This document shows positions 8,923 through 17,221 of a DNA stretch of 64,000 nt, one piece after another. This DNA comes from Lacrimispora sphenoides (lineage in GTDB: Bacteria > Bacillota > Clostridia > Lachnospirales > Lachnospiraceae), in the NCBI RefSeq assembly GCF_900105215.1, contig NZ_FOIP01000002.1:1612001-1676000 (forward strand), written 5' to 3'. The notes beneath the pieces were generated by a model. It did not search any database, was not told the origin of the DNA, and saw only the letters and a list, made by a program, of their open reading frames with translations. The position numbers and the translations under genes are program-made. Positions within the stretch are counted from its first letter, which is position 1; each line of letters opens with the position of its first letter.

Positions 8923-9999
8923 TTATGCCCTCTCCTTTTCTGCCCTGTTCTTATGGAAATACCGTTTCCTGAGATCAATTAATTTAGGACTCCAGTTAAA
9001 AATCATCATGACAATCAGGATGATGGCGTAAATCAGCATCCGGTAGGTATTTAAACCTCTCAAAAGCTCCGGAAGCAGAGTTAAGAGAACTGCAGCGATC
9101 ATGGAACCACGGATATTACCGATTCCTCCGAGAACCACAAATACAAGAATCATGATGGACTGGTTATAGCCAAAATTCTTCTGCGTCGCAGTAAGTGCAG
9201 AAAGGTTATGGGAATACAGAACACCGGCCACGCCTGCCAGGGAGGCAGAAATGGAAAAGGCCATTAATTTGTATTTTGTAATGTTAATACCAATGGATTC
9301 CGCCGCAATGCGGTTATCACGTACAGACATGATAGCCCGGCCGGATCTGGAATGAATTAAATTCAGAACAATTACCAGCGTGATCAAAATAAGGATAACC
9401 CCTATGGTAAAGGTAGAATTTTTAGGCGTTCCTGTAATTCCCTGGGCACCGTTAATGATTACTGTCCCCTCTTTTGCCATATTGAGAGCTCCTGCGTTTT
9501 TTAAGGAAAAGTGAAGCCCGTCAGCATCTTTTCCAATGTAAACCACATTTATCACATTTTTAATGATTTCTCCAAATGCCAGGGTTACAATAGCCAAATA
9601 ATCGCCCCGAAGCCTTAAAACCGGAATTCCAACCACAATACCAGCCAGTGCTGCCGAGAAAGCACCAATTAAAATAGCGAAAAAGAAACGGATTCCCGCG
9701 TTTGGAATGGTTTCCAGCATGGAAATGGAAAACAAGGCACTGGAAAAGGCTCCCACACACATGAAACCTGCATGACCCAGACTCAGTTCTCCAAGGATGC
9801 CTACGGTTAAGTTCAAGGATACTGCCATAATGGTATAAATGCACAGAGGTACCAAAAGACCCTTCATCAGGTTGCTCACCTGGCCTGCGTTTACCAAAAG
9901 CTGTACGATAATATAGGCGGCGATCACCAGCCCAAAGGTTATTATATTGCTTTTTAATGTCTTATTCAGACGAAAATTTATCTTCATACTTTTTTCCAT
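8923..9999 (-). CDS. livM: Branched-chain amino acid ABC transporter permease LivM
   Basis: Inner-membrane permease subunit with about ten hydrophobic segments. The EAA-like loop and the motifs LSLGHAGFMCVGAF and LRGDYLAIVTLAFGEI are typical of LivM. I chose the ATG at 9999 (MEKSMKINFRLN): AGGTGG lies just upstream, whereas the in-frame GTG at 10008 is part of that ribosome binding site. The start lies nine bases after the livH stop, so the two permeases are probably translated together. Confidence 0.94.
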   Translation of the reverse strand: MEKSMKINFRLNKTLKSNIITFGLVIAAYIIVQLLVNAGQVSNLMKGLLVPLCIYTIMAVSLNLTVGILGELSLGHAGFMCVGAFSSALFSISMLETIPNAGIRFFFAILIGAFSAALAGIVVGIPVLRLRGDYLAIVTLAFGEIIKNVINVVYIGKDADGLHFSLKNAGALNMAKEGTVIINGAQGITGTPKNSTFTIGVILILITLVIVLNLIHSRSGRAIMSVRDNRIAAESIGINITKYKLMAFSISASLAGVAGVLYSHNLSALTATQKNFGYNQSIMILVFVVLGGIGNIRGSMIAAVLLTLLPELLRGLNTYRMLIYAIILIVMMIFNWSPKLIDLRKRYFHKNRAEKERA

Positions 10000-10008
10000 A
10001 TCGTCCAC

Positions 10009-10893
10009 CTATACTTTCTCGTTGATCTTCTTACCCAGGATTCCGGTTGGCTTTACAAGAAGAACGACAATAAGGACTCCAAATACGATGGCATCGGAAA
10101 GCTGGGAAGAAATATAAGCCTTGCTTAAGTTTTCAATCACACCCAGTAAGAGTCCGCCGATTAACGCTCCCGGAATGGAGCCGATCCCGCCAAATACGGC
10201 AGCCACGAATGCCTTAATGCCTGGCATGGAGCCGGTATAGGGGGTAAGAGTCGGATAAGCGGAACAAAGAAGCGCACCGGCCACAGCAGCCAGAGCAGAG
10301 CCAATGGCAAAAGTAAGGGCAATGGTTCCGTCCACATTAATTCCCATGAGCTGGGCGGCTCCCTTATCTTCCGATACGGCAAGCATGGCCTGTCCTGCTC
10401 TTGTCTTTCTGATAAACATCGTCAGACCGATCATAATGATGATACAGCTGATGATCGTTACAATGGTCTCACCGGAAATGATCAGCTTTCCCTGTGCAAG
10501 CTTAAGGGCCGGAACTGTCACGACAGAAGTAAAGGATTTCGGATTAGAGCCAAAAACGAGCAGTGCGATGTTTTGGAGCAGGTAGCTCACACCGATTGCC
10601 GTGATCAGAACCGCAAGAGGGCTTGCCATACGGAGAGGACGGTAAGCGACCCCCTCAATGACAACGCCAAGAACCGTGCATAGGATCACTGCAAGAAGTA
10701 TGCCGGCAACCGGACCTAAGCCCATTGTGCTGACAACTGTGAACACCACGTATCCTCCGATCATAATTACATCGCCATGAGCAAAGTTAAGCATCTTGGC
10801 AATGCCATATACCATGGTATAACCCAAGGCAATGATCGCATAAACACTGCCCAGACTTAAGCCATTAATAAAATAGGATATGAAACTCATCAT
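10009..10893 (-). CDS. livH: Branched-chain amino acid ABC transporter permease LivH
   Basis: Partner of LivM in the membrane. About 294 residues with eight or so membrane segments and the LivH motifs MLNFAHGDVIMIGGYV and KAFVAAVFGGIGSIPGALIGG. The start is placed at the ATG at 10893 (MMSFISYFINGL), seven bases after GAGGTG; the earlier in-frame ATG at 10908 lies before that site. A hairpin separates it from livJ, so its expression is probably lower than that of the binding protein. Confidence 0.94.
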   Translation of the reverse strand: MMSFISYFINGLSLGSVYAIIALGYTMVYGIAKMLNFAHGDVIMIGGYVVFTVVSTMGLGPVAGILLAVILCTVLGVVIEGVAYRPLRMASPLAVLITAIGVSYLLQNIALLVFGSNPKSFTSVVTVPALKLAQGKLIISGETIVTIISCIIIMIGLTMFIRKTRAGQAMLAVSEDKGAAQLMGINVDGTIALTFAIGSALAAVAGALLCSAYPTLTPYTGSMPGIKAFVAAVFGGIGSIPGALIGGLLLGVIENLSKAYISSQLSDAIVFGVLIVVLLVKPTGILGKKINEKV

Positions 10894-10930
10894 ACCATCG
10901 CACCTCATTCGTTGTTTATTTTAAAAGAAG

Positions 10931-10955
10931 AGAGTCGTCCTCTGGACGACCCTCT
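10931..10955 (-). terminator. Hairpin between livJ and livH (partial terminator)
   Basis: On the minus strand AGAGGGTCGTCC, a three-base loop and GGACGACTCTCT, followed by TCTTTTAAAA. It stands inside the operon between the binding-protein and permease genes. Such a hairpin can stop part of the transcripts or protect the livJ 3' end. Confidence 0.65.
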
Positions 10956-10990
10956 ATTGGGTCATTTACCAAATGAATGAAATTCAGTAA

Positions 10991-12208
10991 TTACATCGCT
11001 GTGTAAACACCATTTACGATCTTAACTGCTTTTGGTGCCTTATCCGGTTCTCCGTCTTTGGACCACTTCATGTTCTCGCCTGTTAAGCCGTTTACAGAAA
11101 CTTCTGTCATAGATGTCTTTAACGCATCGCAGATTGCAGAAGCATCCATGTCTGCTGTAATTGCAGCCTTTTCAGCAGCAGCCTTGATGGCGTAAACCGC
11201 ATCATAACCATCGGCAGCAAACTGGTTTGGTGTTTCGCCGTACTTCTCTTTGAATGTAGTAACAAACTTCTGGGTAAGTTCATCCTTTGCATCAGCAGCA
11301 AATGGTGTCAGAAGCATTACGTTTTCAGCTAAGGAAGTATCAAAATTTTCTACGGTTAAAAGTCCGTCAAGTCCGTCACAGCCAAAGAACTGTGGCTCGT
11401 ATTCCATCTGCTTTGCCTGTGCAAGGATTAAGGCAGCCTGGGAATAGTAAATCGGAAGGAATACAAGCTCAGCGCCTGAATCCTGTGCCTTCTGAAGCTG
11501 TACGGAGAAGTTGGTATTGTTGTCTGCGGTAAATGCCTCATCAGACACAATTTCAATTCCCTGGTTTGCTGCTTCAGAGAGGAATTTATCATGGATACCG
11601 GATGAATAAACATCGGAGCTGTCATAAATAATAGCGACCTTGGTAGCCAGTTTGTTCTCACCAATGTACTGTGCGGAAGCTGCTCCCTGGTTTGGATCAG
11701 AGAAGCATACACGGAACTGGTTGTCAAATTTAGCACAGTCTACTGCAGAACCGGAAGGAGTGAGCTGAAAAATGTTATCATTACTGGATTCCGCACCTAC
11801 TGCGATACAGGGAGCGGAGGTAACAGTACCGACTAACATCTGCATACCCCAATCCTTTAAGGTATTGTACGCATTTACTGCTTTTTCCGTATCATTTTCA
11901 TCATCCTGGAAGCTGTACTCAATCTGAGTTCCATTGATTCCGCCGTTAGCGTTAATCTCGTCAATGGCTAATTCCGCACCGCGCATAACAGCCTGTCCGT
12001 AAATCGCTGTGCTTCCAGTGATCGGTCCGATACCACCGATTTTAAAGGAACCTTCTCCAGAAGCCTTTGCTGCTTCCGAGGACTCTCCCGATGCCGCTTT
12101 TTCCCCGGCGGTGGTTTCTGAAGTCTTGCCGCTTCCGCAGGCAGTTAAAGATGCTGCCAAAGCAACTGCCATGACAAGGCTCAGTAACTTCTTCATAGAT
12201 TTTTTCAT
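10991..12208 (-). CDS. livJ: Branched-chain amino acid ABC transporter substrate-binding lipoprotein
   Basis: Extracytoplasmic binding protein that delivers Leu/Ile/Val (or related amino acids) to LivHM. 405 residues with a signal peptide and the lipobox LTAC, lipidated Cys at 24, followed by a Ser/Ala/Glu-rich linker to about residue 50 and a periplasmic-binding-protein type I fold (FKIGGIGPITGSTAIYGQ...). It is the first gene of the operon, behind GAGGAGG, a good promoter and a structured 140-base leader. The exact substrate cannot be read from the sequence. Confidence 0.94.
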   Translation of the reverse strand: MKKSMKKLLSLVMAVALAASLTACGSGKTSETTAGEKAASGESSEAAKASGEGSFKIGGIGPITGSTAIYGQAVMRGAELAIDEINANGGINGTQIEYSFQDDENDTEKAVNAYNTLKDWGMQMLVGTVTSAPCIAVGAESSNDNIFQLTPSGSAVDCAKFDNQFRVCFSDPNQGAASAQYIGENKLATKVAIIYDSSDVYSSGIHDKFLSEAANQGIEIVSDEAFTADNNTNFSVQLQKAQDSGAELVFLPIYYSQAALILAQAKQMEYEPQFFGCDGLDGLLTVENFDTSLAENVMLLTPFAADAKDELTQKFVTTFKEKYGETPNQFAADGYDAVYAIKAAAEKAAITADMDASAICDALKTSMTEVSVNGLTGENMKWSKDGEPDKAPKAVKIVNGVYTAM

Positions 12209-12307
12209 AATCCATTCCTCCTCATAAAACGTTTTATATATACGTTTCGTTGGTAATATTTACTTGATAAAGGCAGGCAATGCACACCAGAATCCAGCAA
12301 ATCTTCC

Positions 12308-12334
12308 GTTCGATGAGCCAGGGGCTGATCGAAC
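12308..12334 (-). other. Leader hairpin upstream of livJ
   Basis: In the untranslated leader, arms GTTCGATCAGCC and GGCTCATCGAAC pair around a CCT loop with one mismatch. No T tract follows, so it is not a terminator; an mRNA-stabilising or regulatory role is possible. Confidence 0.5.
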
Positions 12335-12358
12335 TTCGTTGACGTATACATAGTCTTT

Positions 12359-12387
12359 ATAATAAAATGGCTTTTAAAAAAAGTCAA
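12359..12387 (-). promoter_or_regulatory. Promoter of the liv operon
   Basis: On the minus strand TTGACT (12382-12387), 17 bases, TATTAT (12359-12364). The transcript would start near 12352, giving a leader of about 140 bases with the hairpin at 12308-12334 and a second weak repeat of AACGT elements near 12230-12245. Confidence 0.75.
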
Positions 12388-12460
12388 CTGATTTTAATTT
12401 AATTATAAAAAAATCGACATGTTTCTTTTTTCCTGCCTGCACATAAGGAATGTTTCTCCA

Positions 12461-13468
12461 TTAATCCCATGGCAGATCAGAACTTTCAATAGTCTTATCC
12501 CTAAGCATTAAATCTTTAACAGCTTCGGAGGCTGGTTTATTATTAAATAAAACTGCATTTACCTGCTCCACAATCGGCATGGAAACGCCGTATTTTTCCG
12601 ACAGAGCCAGAGCGGCTTTGGCAGAATAAATACCTTCTACCACCATCTTCACTTCCTTTGTGGCTTCCTCCATGGTCTTTCCCTGGCCAATCAGGATTCC
12701 GGCTCTCCGGTTCCGGCTGTGCATACTTGCACAGGTTACGATCAGATCCCCGATTCCGGATAAGCCGCAAAAGGTCTGAAATTTACCGCCCATTTCCGTG
12801 CCAAGCCTTGATATTTCGGCAATGCCCCTTGTGATCAGAGCTGCTTTTGTGTTATCACCATAGCCAAGTCCATCTGCGATGCCGGCAGCAAGGGCGATGA
12901 CATTTTTGATGGAGCCTCCAAGCTCGATTCCCAGGATGTCAGGACTTGTGTAAACCCGGAAAACCTCACTCATGAAAATTCCCTGAATGTATTCTGCTGT
13001 CTTTCTGGTACGGGCACCTGCCACGCAGGTGGTGGGAAGGTTTTTGCTCACCTCTTCCGCATGACTTGGTCCGGAAAGGACTGCCACATCTGCCATGGGA
13101 AGCTCTTCTTCCAATATTTCGGAGAGGGTCATAAGAGAGGATTCTTCAATTCCCTTTGCAACATTGACCACTACCTGGCCATATCTGCAAAATGAATTCA
13201 TCTTTCTTGCCGTTGAACGGACATAAACGGAAGGAACTGCCGTAACAAGAAGATCCCTCCCTGTCATAGCTTCTTCTAAGTCTTCCGTAAAAGTCATATT
13301 CTCAGTCAGCACCAGATCCGGCAGGGTATGATGCCTGTGGGTCGATCTCATCTCCGAAATTTCCTCAGGAAGAGCAGACCAGACGGCCACCTCATGCCCA
13401 TTATTATATAGAAGAGCTGCAAGCGCTATTCCCCAGCTCCCAGATCCGATCACTCCGATTTTAGCCAT
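12461..13468 (-). CDS. gpsA: Glycerol-3-phosphate dehydrogenase [NAD(P)+]
   Basis: Reduces dihydroxyacetone phosphate to sn-glycerol-3-phosphate for phospholipid synthesis. About 335 residues. The Rossmann motif GSGSWGIALA is at the N-terminus, with the catalytic-region blocks VNVAKGIE, LSGPSHAEEV and GSIKNVIALAAGIADG. The start is the ATG at 13468 (MAKIGVIGSG), since AGGTG lies just before it and overlaps the earlier in-frame GTG. It follows plsY closely, and PlsY uses its product, so the two enzymes form one short pathway. Confidence 0.96.
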   Translation of the reverse strand: MAKIGVIGSGSWGIALAALLYNNGHEVAVWSALPEEISEMRSTHRHHTLPDLVLTENMTFTEDLEEAMTGRDLLVTAVPSVYVRSTARKMNSFCRYGQVVVNVAKGIEESSLMTLSEILEEELPMADVAVLSGPSHAEEVSKNLPTTCVAGARTRKTAEYIQGIFMSEVFRVYTSPDILGIELGGSIKNVIALAAGIADGLGYGDNTKAALITRGIAEISRLGTEMGGKFQTFCGLSGIGDLIVTCASMHSRNRRAGILIGQGKTMEEATKEVKMVVEGIYSAKAALALSEKYGVSMPIVEQVNAVLFNNKPASEAVKDLMLRDKTIESSDLPWD

Positions 13469-13483
13469 TTTCTTCACCTCATG

Positions 13484-14125
13484 TTATTTTTTTCCTGATC
13501 CAAAGGAAATTTTATTCTCTCTGCCGCGGACAAGGCGTCCGATATTCGCCCGGTGGCGCCAGAACGCCTGACCACTTATCAGTGCTGTCACTATGTAGAA
13601 TTCAGGCAATAATCTTTGATCAAGACCATACGCACCCATCATTCCAAAGAGGAACAGCCATATTAGAAAAATTGTTGCGACTACCAGAGAACCAAGAGAA
13701 ACATATCTTGTAACAGCAACGATCAAAACAAATGCCACCAGGCATAAAAGCATCATTCTTAAATCAGTAGCTACAATCAGTCCGGCTGTGGCAGCAATGC
13801 CCTTGCCGCCTTTGAAATTAAGATAGAACGGGTAATTATGGCCCAGGATTACGCCAAAACCAGTATACAATATCAGAAGATAAATCATCTCCGGCTGGGA
13901 CCGGAACAGGACACGGATCATTAAGCAAGGCAGCAATGACTTTAAGAAATCACCTAAAAAGACCACTGCTCCGGCCTTTGGCCCCATAACCCTTAGGGCG
14001 TTGGTCGTGCCGGAATTACCGCTTCCGTGGTTGCGGATGTCAATTTTATGAGCCTTTCCGTAAAAATAACCGGACTGTATGAGTCCGAATAAATAACCTG
14101 CAATAAGACAGATGATTCGCTCCAT
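13484..14125 (-). CDS. plsY: Glycerol-3-phosphate acyltransferase PlsY
   Basis: Membrane enzyme that transfers an acyl group from acyl-phosphate to glycerol-3-phosphate. 213 residues, slightly longer than the usual 190-200, with five hydrophobic segments. The conserved motifs GSGNSGTTNALRVMG, GHNYPFYLNFKGGKGIA and WRHRANIGRL-type C-terminal block are visible. It sits between der and gpsA, four bases after der. Confidence 0.95.
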   Translation of the reverse strand: MERIICLIAGYLFGLIQSGYFYGKAHKIDIRNHGSGNSGTTNALRVMGPKAGAVVFLGDFLKSLLPCLMIRVLFRSQPEMIYLLILYTGFGVILGHNYPFYLNFKGGKGIAATAGLIVATDLRMMLLCLVAFVLIVAVTRYVSLGSLVVATIFLIWLFLFGMMGAYGLDQRLLPEFYIVTALISGQAFWRHRANIGRLVRGRENKISFGSGKK

Positions 14126-14129
14126 ACGA

Positions 14130-15455
14130 TTATTCCTTTCCGCTTCTTTCTCTGTATATAAACTTAAGGGAGGTTCCTTTAAAACCGAATGCTTCCCGGA
14201 TCTTATTCTCTAAATACCTGGTATAGGAAAAGTGAGTCAATTCCTTATCGTTTACAAAGATTACAAAAGTCGGAGGCTTTACAGCAACCTGGGTGATATA
14301 ATAGAGTCTTAATCGTTTGCCCTTATCGGACGGGGGCTGCTGAAGCGCCACGGCTTCTGACATGATTTCATTTAGAACTCCGGTGGCAACCCGAAGAGTC
14401 TGGTTCTCCCGAACCATATCAATCACCTCGAACAGCTTATTCATCCTTTGGCCGGTTTTTGCAGAGATAAATAAGTATTCTGCATAAGGCATAAAGGACA
14501 AAGTATTCTTGATCTTGTTTGTATATTCATAGATGGTCTTATCGTTCTTTTCAATGGCATCCCATTTGTTGACCGCAACAATGATGCCCTTTCCACGCTC
14601 ATGGGCAATACCTGCAATTTTTGCATCCTGTTCAGTTACGCCTTCTTCCGCGTCAATGACCACTACCACCACATCGGCCCGTTCAACTGCCGTAACGGTA
14701 CGGATGATGCTGTAGCGCTCCAGTTCCTCTTTGATCTTACTCTTCCGTCTCAGACCTGCCGTATCAATGAACACATATTCCGTGCCATTATGAACGATCT
14801 CCGTATCCACCGCATCCCTAGTAGTACCTGCAATATTGGAAACAATGACCCGGTTTTCTCCCAGGAGCTGATTTATAATAGAAGATTTGCCGACGTTTGG
14901 CTTTCCTACAATTGCAATTCTCGGCCTGTCATCCTCTTCTTCCTCTGTATCAAAGGTGCCAAAATGCTTTGCCACCTCATCAAGAAGCTCTCCAAGGCCC
15001 AGTCTGGAAGCAGCAGAAACAGGGACCGGATCCCCGATTCCTAAGTTATAGAACTCATATACATCATTCCCGAACTTCTGGAAGCTGTCCACTTTATTGA
15101 CAGCAAGAACGATGGGCTTTTTGGATTTACGAAGCATGTCAGCGACCTTGGAATCAGAGTCCACAAGTCCCTGACGTACATCCACGATAAAGATGATGAC
15201 ATCTGCGGTGGCAATGGCGATCTCCGCCTGTTCCCTCATCTGGGACAGGATGATGTCGCTGCTGTCCGGCTCAATACCCCCTGTATCAATCAGGGTAAAA
15301 TTCATATCCAGCCAGGTACAGTCTGCATAGATCCGGTCCCTGGTAACGCCTGGTGTGTCCTTTACAATAGAAATGGTATCACCGGCTAAAACATTAAACA
15401 ACGTAGACTTTCCCACATTGGGGCGGCCTACGATGGCAACTACTGGTTTACTCAT
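14130..15455 (-). CDS. der: Ribosome assembly GTPase Der (EngA)
   Basis: GTPase needed for 50S subunit maturation. 441 residues with two G domains in tandem: G1 motifs GRPNVGKST near residue 7 and GKPNVGKSS near residue 184, each with its own DTGG/DTAG and NKVD/NKWD motifs, followed by a C-terminal KH-like domain (about 355-441). Length and layout are those of the family. A four-copy repeat cluster fills the 191 bases between it and the upstream DUF512 gene. Confidence 0.97.
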   Translation of the reverse strand: MSKPVVAIVGRPNVGKSTLFNVLAGDTISIVKDTPGVTRDRIYADCTWLDMNFTLIDTGGIEPDSSDIILSQMREQAEIAIATADVIIFIVDVRQGLVDSDSKVADMLRKSKKPIVLAVNKVDSFQKFGNDVYEFYNLGIGDPVPVSAASRLGLGELLDEVAKHFGTFDTEEEEDDRPRIAIVGKPNVGKSSIINQLLGENRVIVSNIAGTTRDAVDTEIVHNGTEYVFIDTAGLRRKSKIKEELERYSIIRTVTAVERADVVVVVIDAEEGVTEQDAKIAGIAHERGKGIIVAVNKWDAIEKNDKTIYEYTNKIKNTLSFMPYAEYLFISAKTGQRMNKLFEVIDMVRENQTLRVATGVLNEIMSEAVALQQPPSDKGKRLRLYYITQVAVKPPTFVIFVNDKELTHFSYTRYLENKIREAFGFKGTSLKFIYRERSGKE

Positions 15456-15478
15456 ATGTTATTTCCTTTCTTCTTGTT

Positions 15479-15669
15479 GTCCATGCTTTTTGGACATAAA
15501 GGTATACCCGTAGGGTATTTGTCTATTCCGCCCATGCTTTTGGTACATAAAGGTATGCCCGCATGGTGTTTCTTCCTCTCGACCACGTTTTCCGTGCATT
15601 AAGGGATACCCGCAGGGTATTTCCCCTTTTCTGCCGGATGTTCCGGTTATGAGGGTATGCCCGTAAGGT
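15479..15669 (-). repeat. Four-copy cluster of a short hairpin-forming repeat
   Basis: Four diverged copies begin near 15479, 15528, 15580 and 15631, about 50 bases apart. Each reads on the plus strand as a CCATGCTTTTTGGACATAAAGG-like block (shown in part: CATGCTTTTTGG) followed by GTATACCCGTAGGGTAT-like sequence, which can fold as ATACCC/GGGTAT. Related single copies lie near 36775, 38895 and 42621, all in the same orientation. The last copy here runs into the end of the DUF512 coding region. It is not CRISPR: copies differ at many positions and no spacers exist. Confidence 0.8.
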
Positions 15670-17020
15670 TGTTTAATTCATACCCTTCATAAGAAGCTTC
15701 ATTCTCTTCTACCGGCATAAGAACTGCCTGTACAAAATCCTGACCGCTTGATTTTACAATATCTACCTGTACTTGTAAAGCATTTTGTACATCCTGACGG
15801 GTCAGGTCATCAAGAAATACCTCTTCTCCGCTTCGGAACATGCATTCCGGAAGCAACAACCGTCTGCCCAGTGCCTGTCCCTTAAGCTGTCCGATTAAAT
15901 CCTGGCCGGTGATTAGGCCTGCCACTGTGATTTGCTCCCCGAAAAAGACATTGGTAATAGGGTAAACGTGAATGATCCGCCCGGGAAATTTTTCCTGTAC
16001 CAGTTTTACATGTCTTTCAATATAAGGGGCAGCAAGCCTGCCTGTTGCGATTGAGATCTCTTCAGACTTATGGTCATCTTCCATGGTTTCCAGAGCAGCC
16101 TTAATCTCCTCATCTAAAAGCCTCAGCATGCCTACGCCGTTTTCCAGCTGAATATATCCGTCGTAACGGCTCTCTTCCGGAAAAGGCAGCCCTGCCAGGA
16201 TATAAAGCTCGTCACTGGCATGTATGAAATGGGTTCCATGGGTTTTATAAAGCTTTTTCTGCCATCGTCCGATGATCTCCACGATCTCTTTTGCATCCTC
16301 AGTCGTAAAGGGTTGTAAAGGATAAAGGCCATCCCGGTATTTTGACATTCCAACAGGAACTGCGGATACGCTCTCCATATATGGGAGGTATTCTGATAAA
16401 TCCTCTATGGTCCTCTCCAGCTCCTTTCCGTCATTGACGCCCTTGCACAGCACAATCTGACCGTTCATGGGGATCCCTGCCTCATACAGCCTCCTGATTT
16501 TATCCAGGGCTTGGCCTGCAAACCGGTTGTGAAGCATCTCACACCTTAAAGCAGGATTGGTGGTGTGAACGGAAATGTTGATCGGTGCCAGTTTAAACTT
16601 TATGATACGGTCAATGTCATGATCGCTCATGTTAGTCAGTGTCACGTAGTTTCCCTGTAAAAAGGAAAGCCTGGAATCGTCATCCTTAAAATACAGGGTC
16701 TCTCTCATTCCAGGGGGCATCTGGTCTATAAAGCAGAAAATGCATTTATTCCGGCAGGATCTGTATTCACTCATGAGTCCGTTTTCAAAAGTAATCCCCA
16801 GATCCTCGTATTGGTTTTCTATTTCCAGTTCCCATTCTTCCCCGTCTTTCTTTTTCACGGTCATGAGAATGGACTCGCTGTTAATGTAATACTCATAATC
16901 AAAAATGTCTTCCAGTTCATGACCATCTATGGACAGGACCGTATCCCCTGGCTCCAGTTCCAGCTGATCTGCTATGGAGCCGGAATCAACTTCTTTTATG
17001 ATATGTCCTCTTTTGCTCAT
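15647..17020 (-). CDS. DUF512 family radical SAM protein with PDZ domain
   Basis: About 457 residues. An N-terminal PDZ-like domain (IKEVDSGSIADQLELEPGDTV region, about 1-85) is followed by a radical SAM-type cysteine cluster CRNKCIFCFIDQ near 100 and a C-terminal DUF512 domain. The family (TIGR03279-type) is widespread in anaerobes and cyanobacteria but its reaction is unknown. The start is the ATG at 17020 (MSKRGHIIKE): the promoter at 17053-17081 would start the transcript near 17046, downstream of the earlier in-frame ATG at 17050. Its last residues (NNLTGIPS) are encoded by the fourth copy of the repeat cluster. It leads the operon DUF512-der-plsY-gpsA. Confidence 0.9.
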   Translation of the reverse strand: MSKRGHIIKEVDSGSIADQLELEPGDTVLSIDGHELEDIFDYEYYINSESILMTVKKKDGEEWELEIENQYEDLGITFENGLMSEYRSCRNKCIFCFIDQMPPGMRETLYFKDDDSRLSFLQGNYVTLTNMSDHDIDRIIKFKLAPINISVHTTNPALRCEMLHNRFAGQALDKIRRLYEAGIPMNGQIVLCKGVNDGKELERTIEDLSEYLPYMESVSAVPVGMSKYRDGLYPLQPFTTEDAKEIVEIIGRWQKKLYKTHGTHFIHASDELYILAGLPFPEESRYDGYIQLENGVGMLRLLDEEIKAALETMEDDHKSEEISIATGRLAAPYIERHVKLVQEKFPGRIIHVYPITNVFFGEQITVAGLITGQDLIGQLKGQALGRRLLLPECMFRSGEEVFLDDLTRQDVQNALQVQVDIVKSSGQDFVQAVLMPVEENEASYEGYELNNLTGIPS

Positions 17021-17052
17021 CTTAATTTTACCTTTCTGTAGCTGTCCCATAT

Positions 17053-17081
17053 ATCATAACAAGATTGTCACTCTTTGTAAA
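17053..17081 (-). promoter_or_regulatory. Promoter for DUF512-der-plsY-gpsA
   Basis: On the minus strand TTTACA (17076-17081), 17 bases, TATGAT (17053-17058). It is divergent from the prs promoter about 45 bases away. Confidence 0.8.
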
Positions 17082-17124
17082 GGAAGCCTTTTTTGTTTTT
17101 TTCCTGGAAATACGACCGAAGCTA

Positions 17125-17154
17125 TTGACGCATTCTGTCATTCAATGGTATAAA
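17125..17154 (+). promoter_or_regulatory. Promoter for the PRPP-synthetase-like gene
   Basis: TTGACG (17125-17130), 18 bases, TATAAA (17149-17154). The leader of about 60 bases holds a small hairpin AGTC/GACT (17178-17190 region) before GGAGG. Confidence 0.65.
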
Positions 17155-17221
17155 AGGGTGTAAGATTAAAAGCAGGCAGTCTTACGACTGGCTGTTGATT
17201 TATTATGGAGGAATCTTTGTC

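Noticed and set aside
9560..9844. 94-codon minus-strand frame inside livM
   Set aside because: It is an alternative frame of the livM coding region with Trp/His/Cys-rich composition and no homology features.
15479..15669. CRISPR-like array
   Set aside because: Units are diverged and abut each other with only short irregular gaps; there are no unique spacers and no cas genes nearby.
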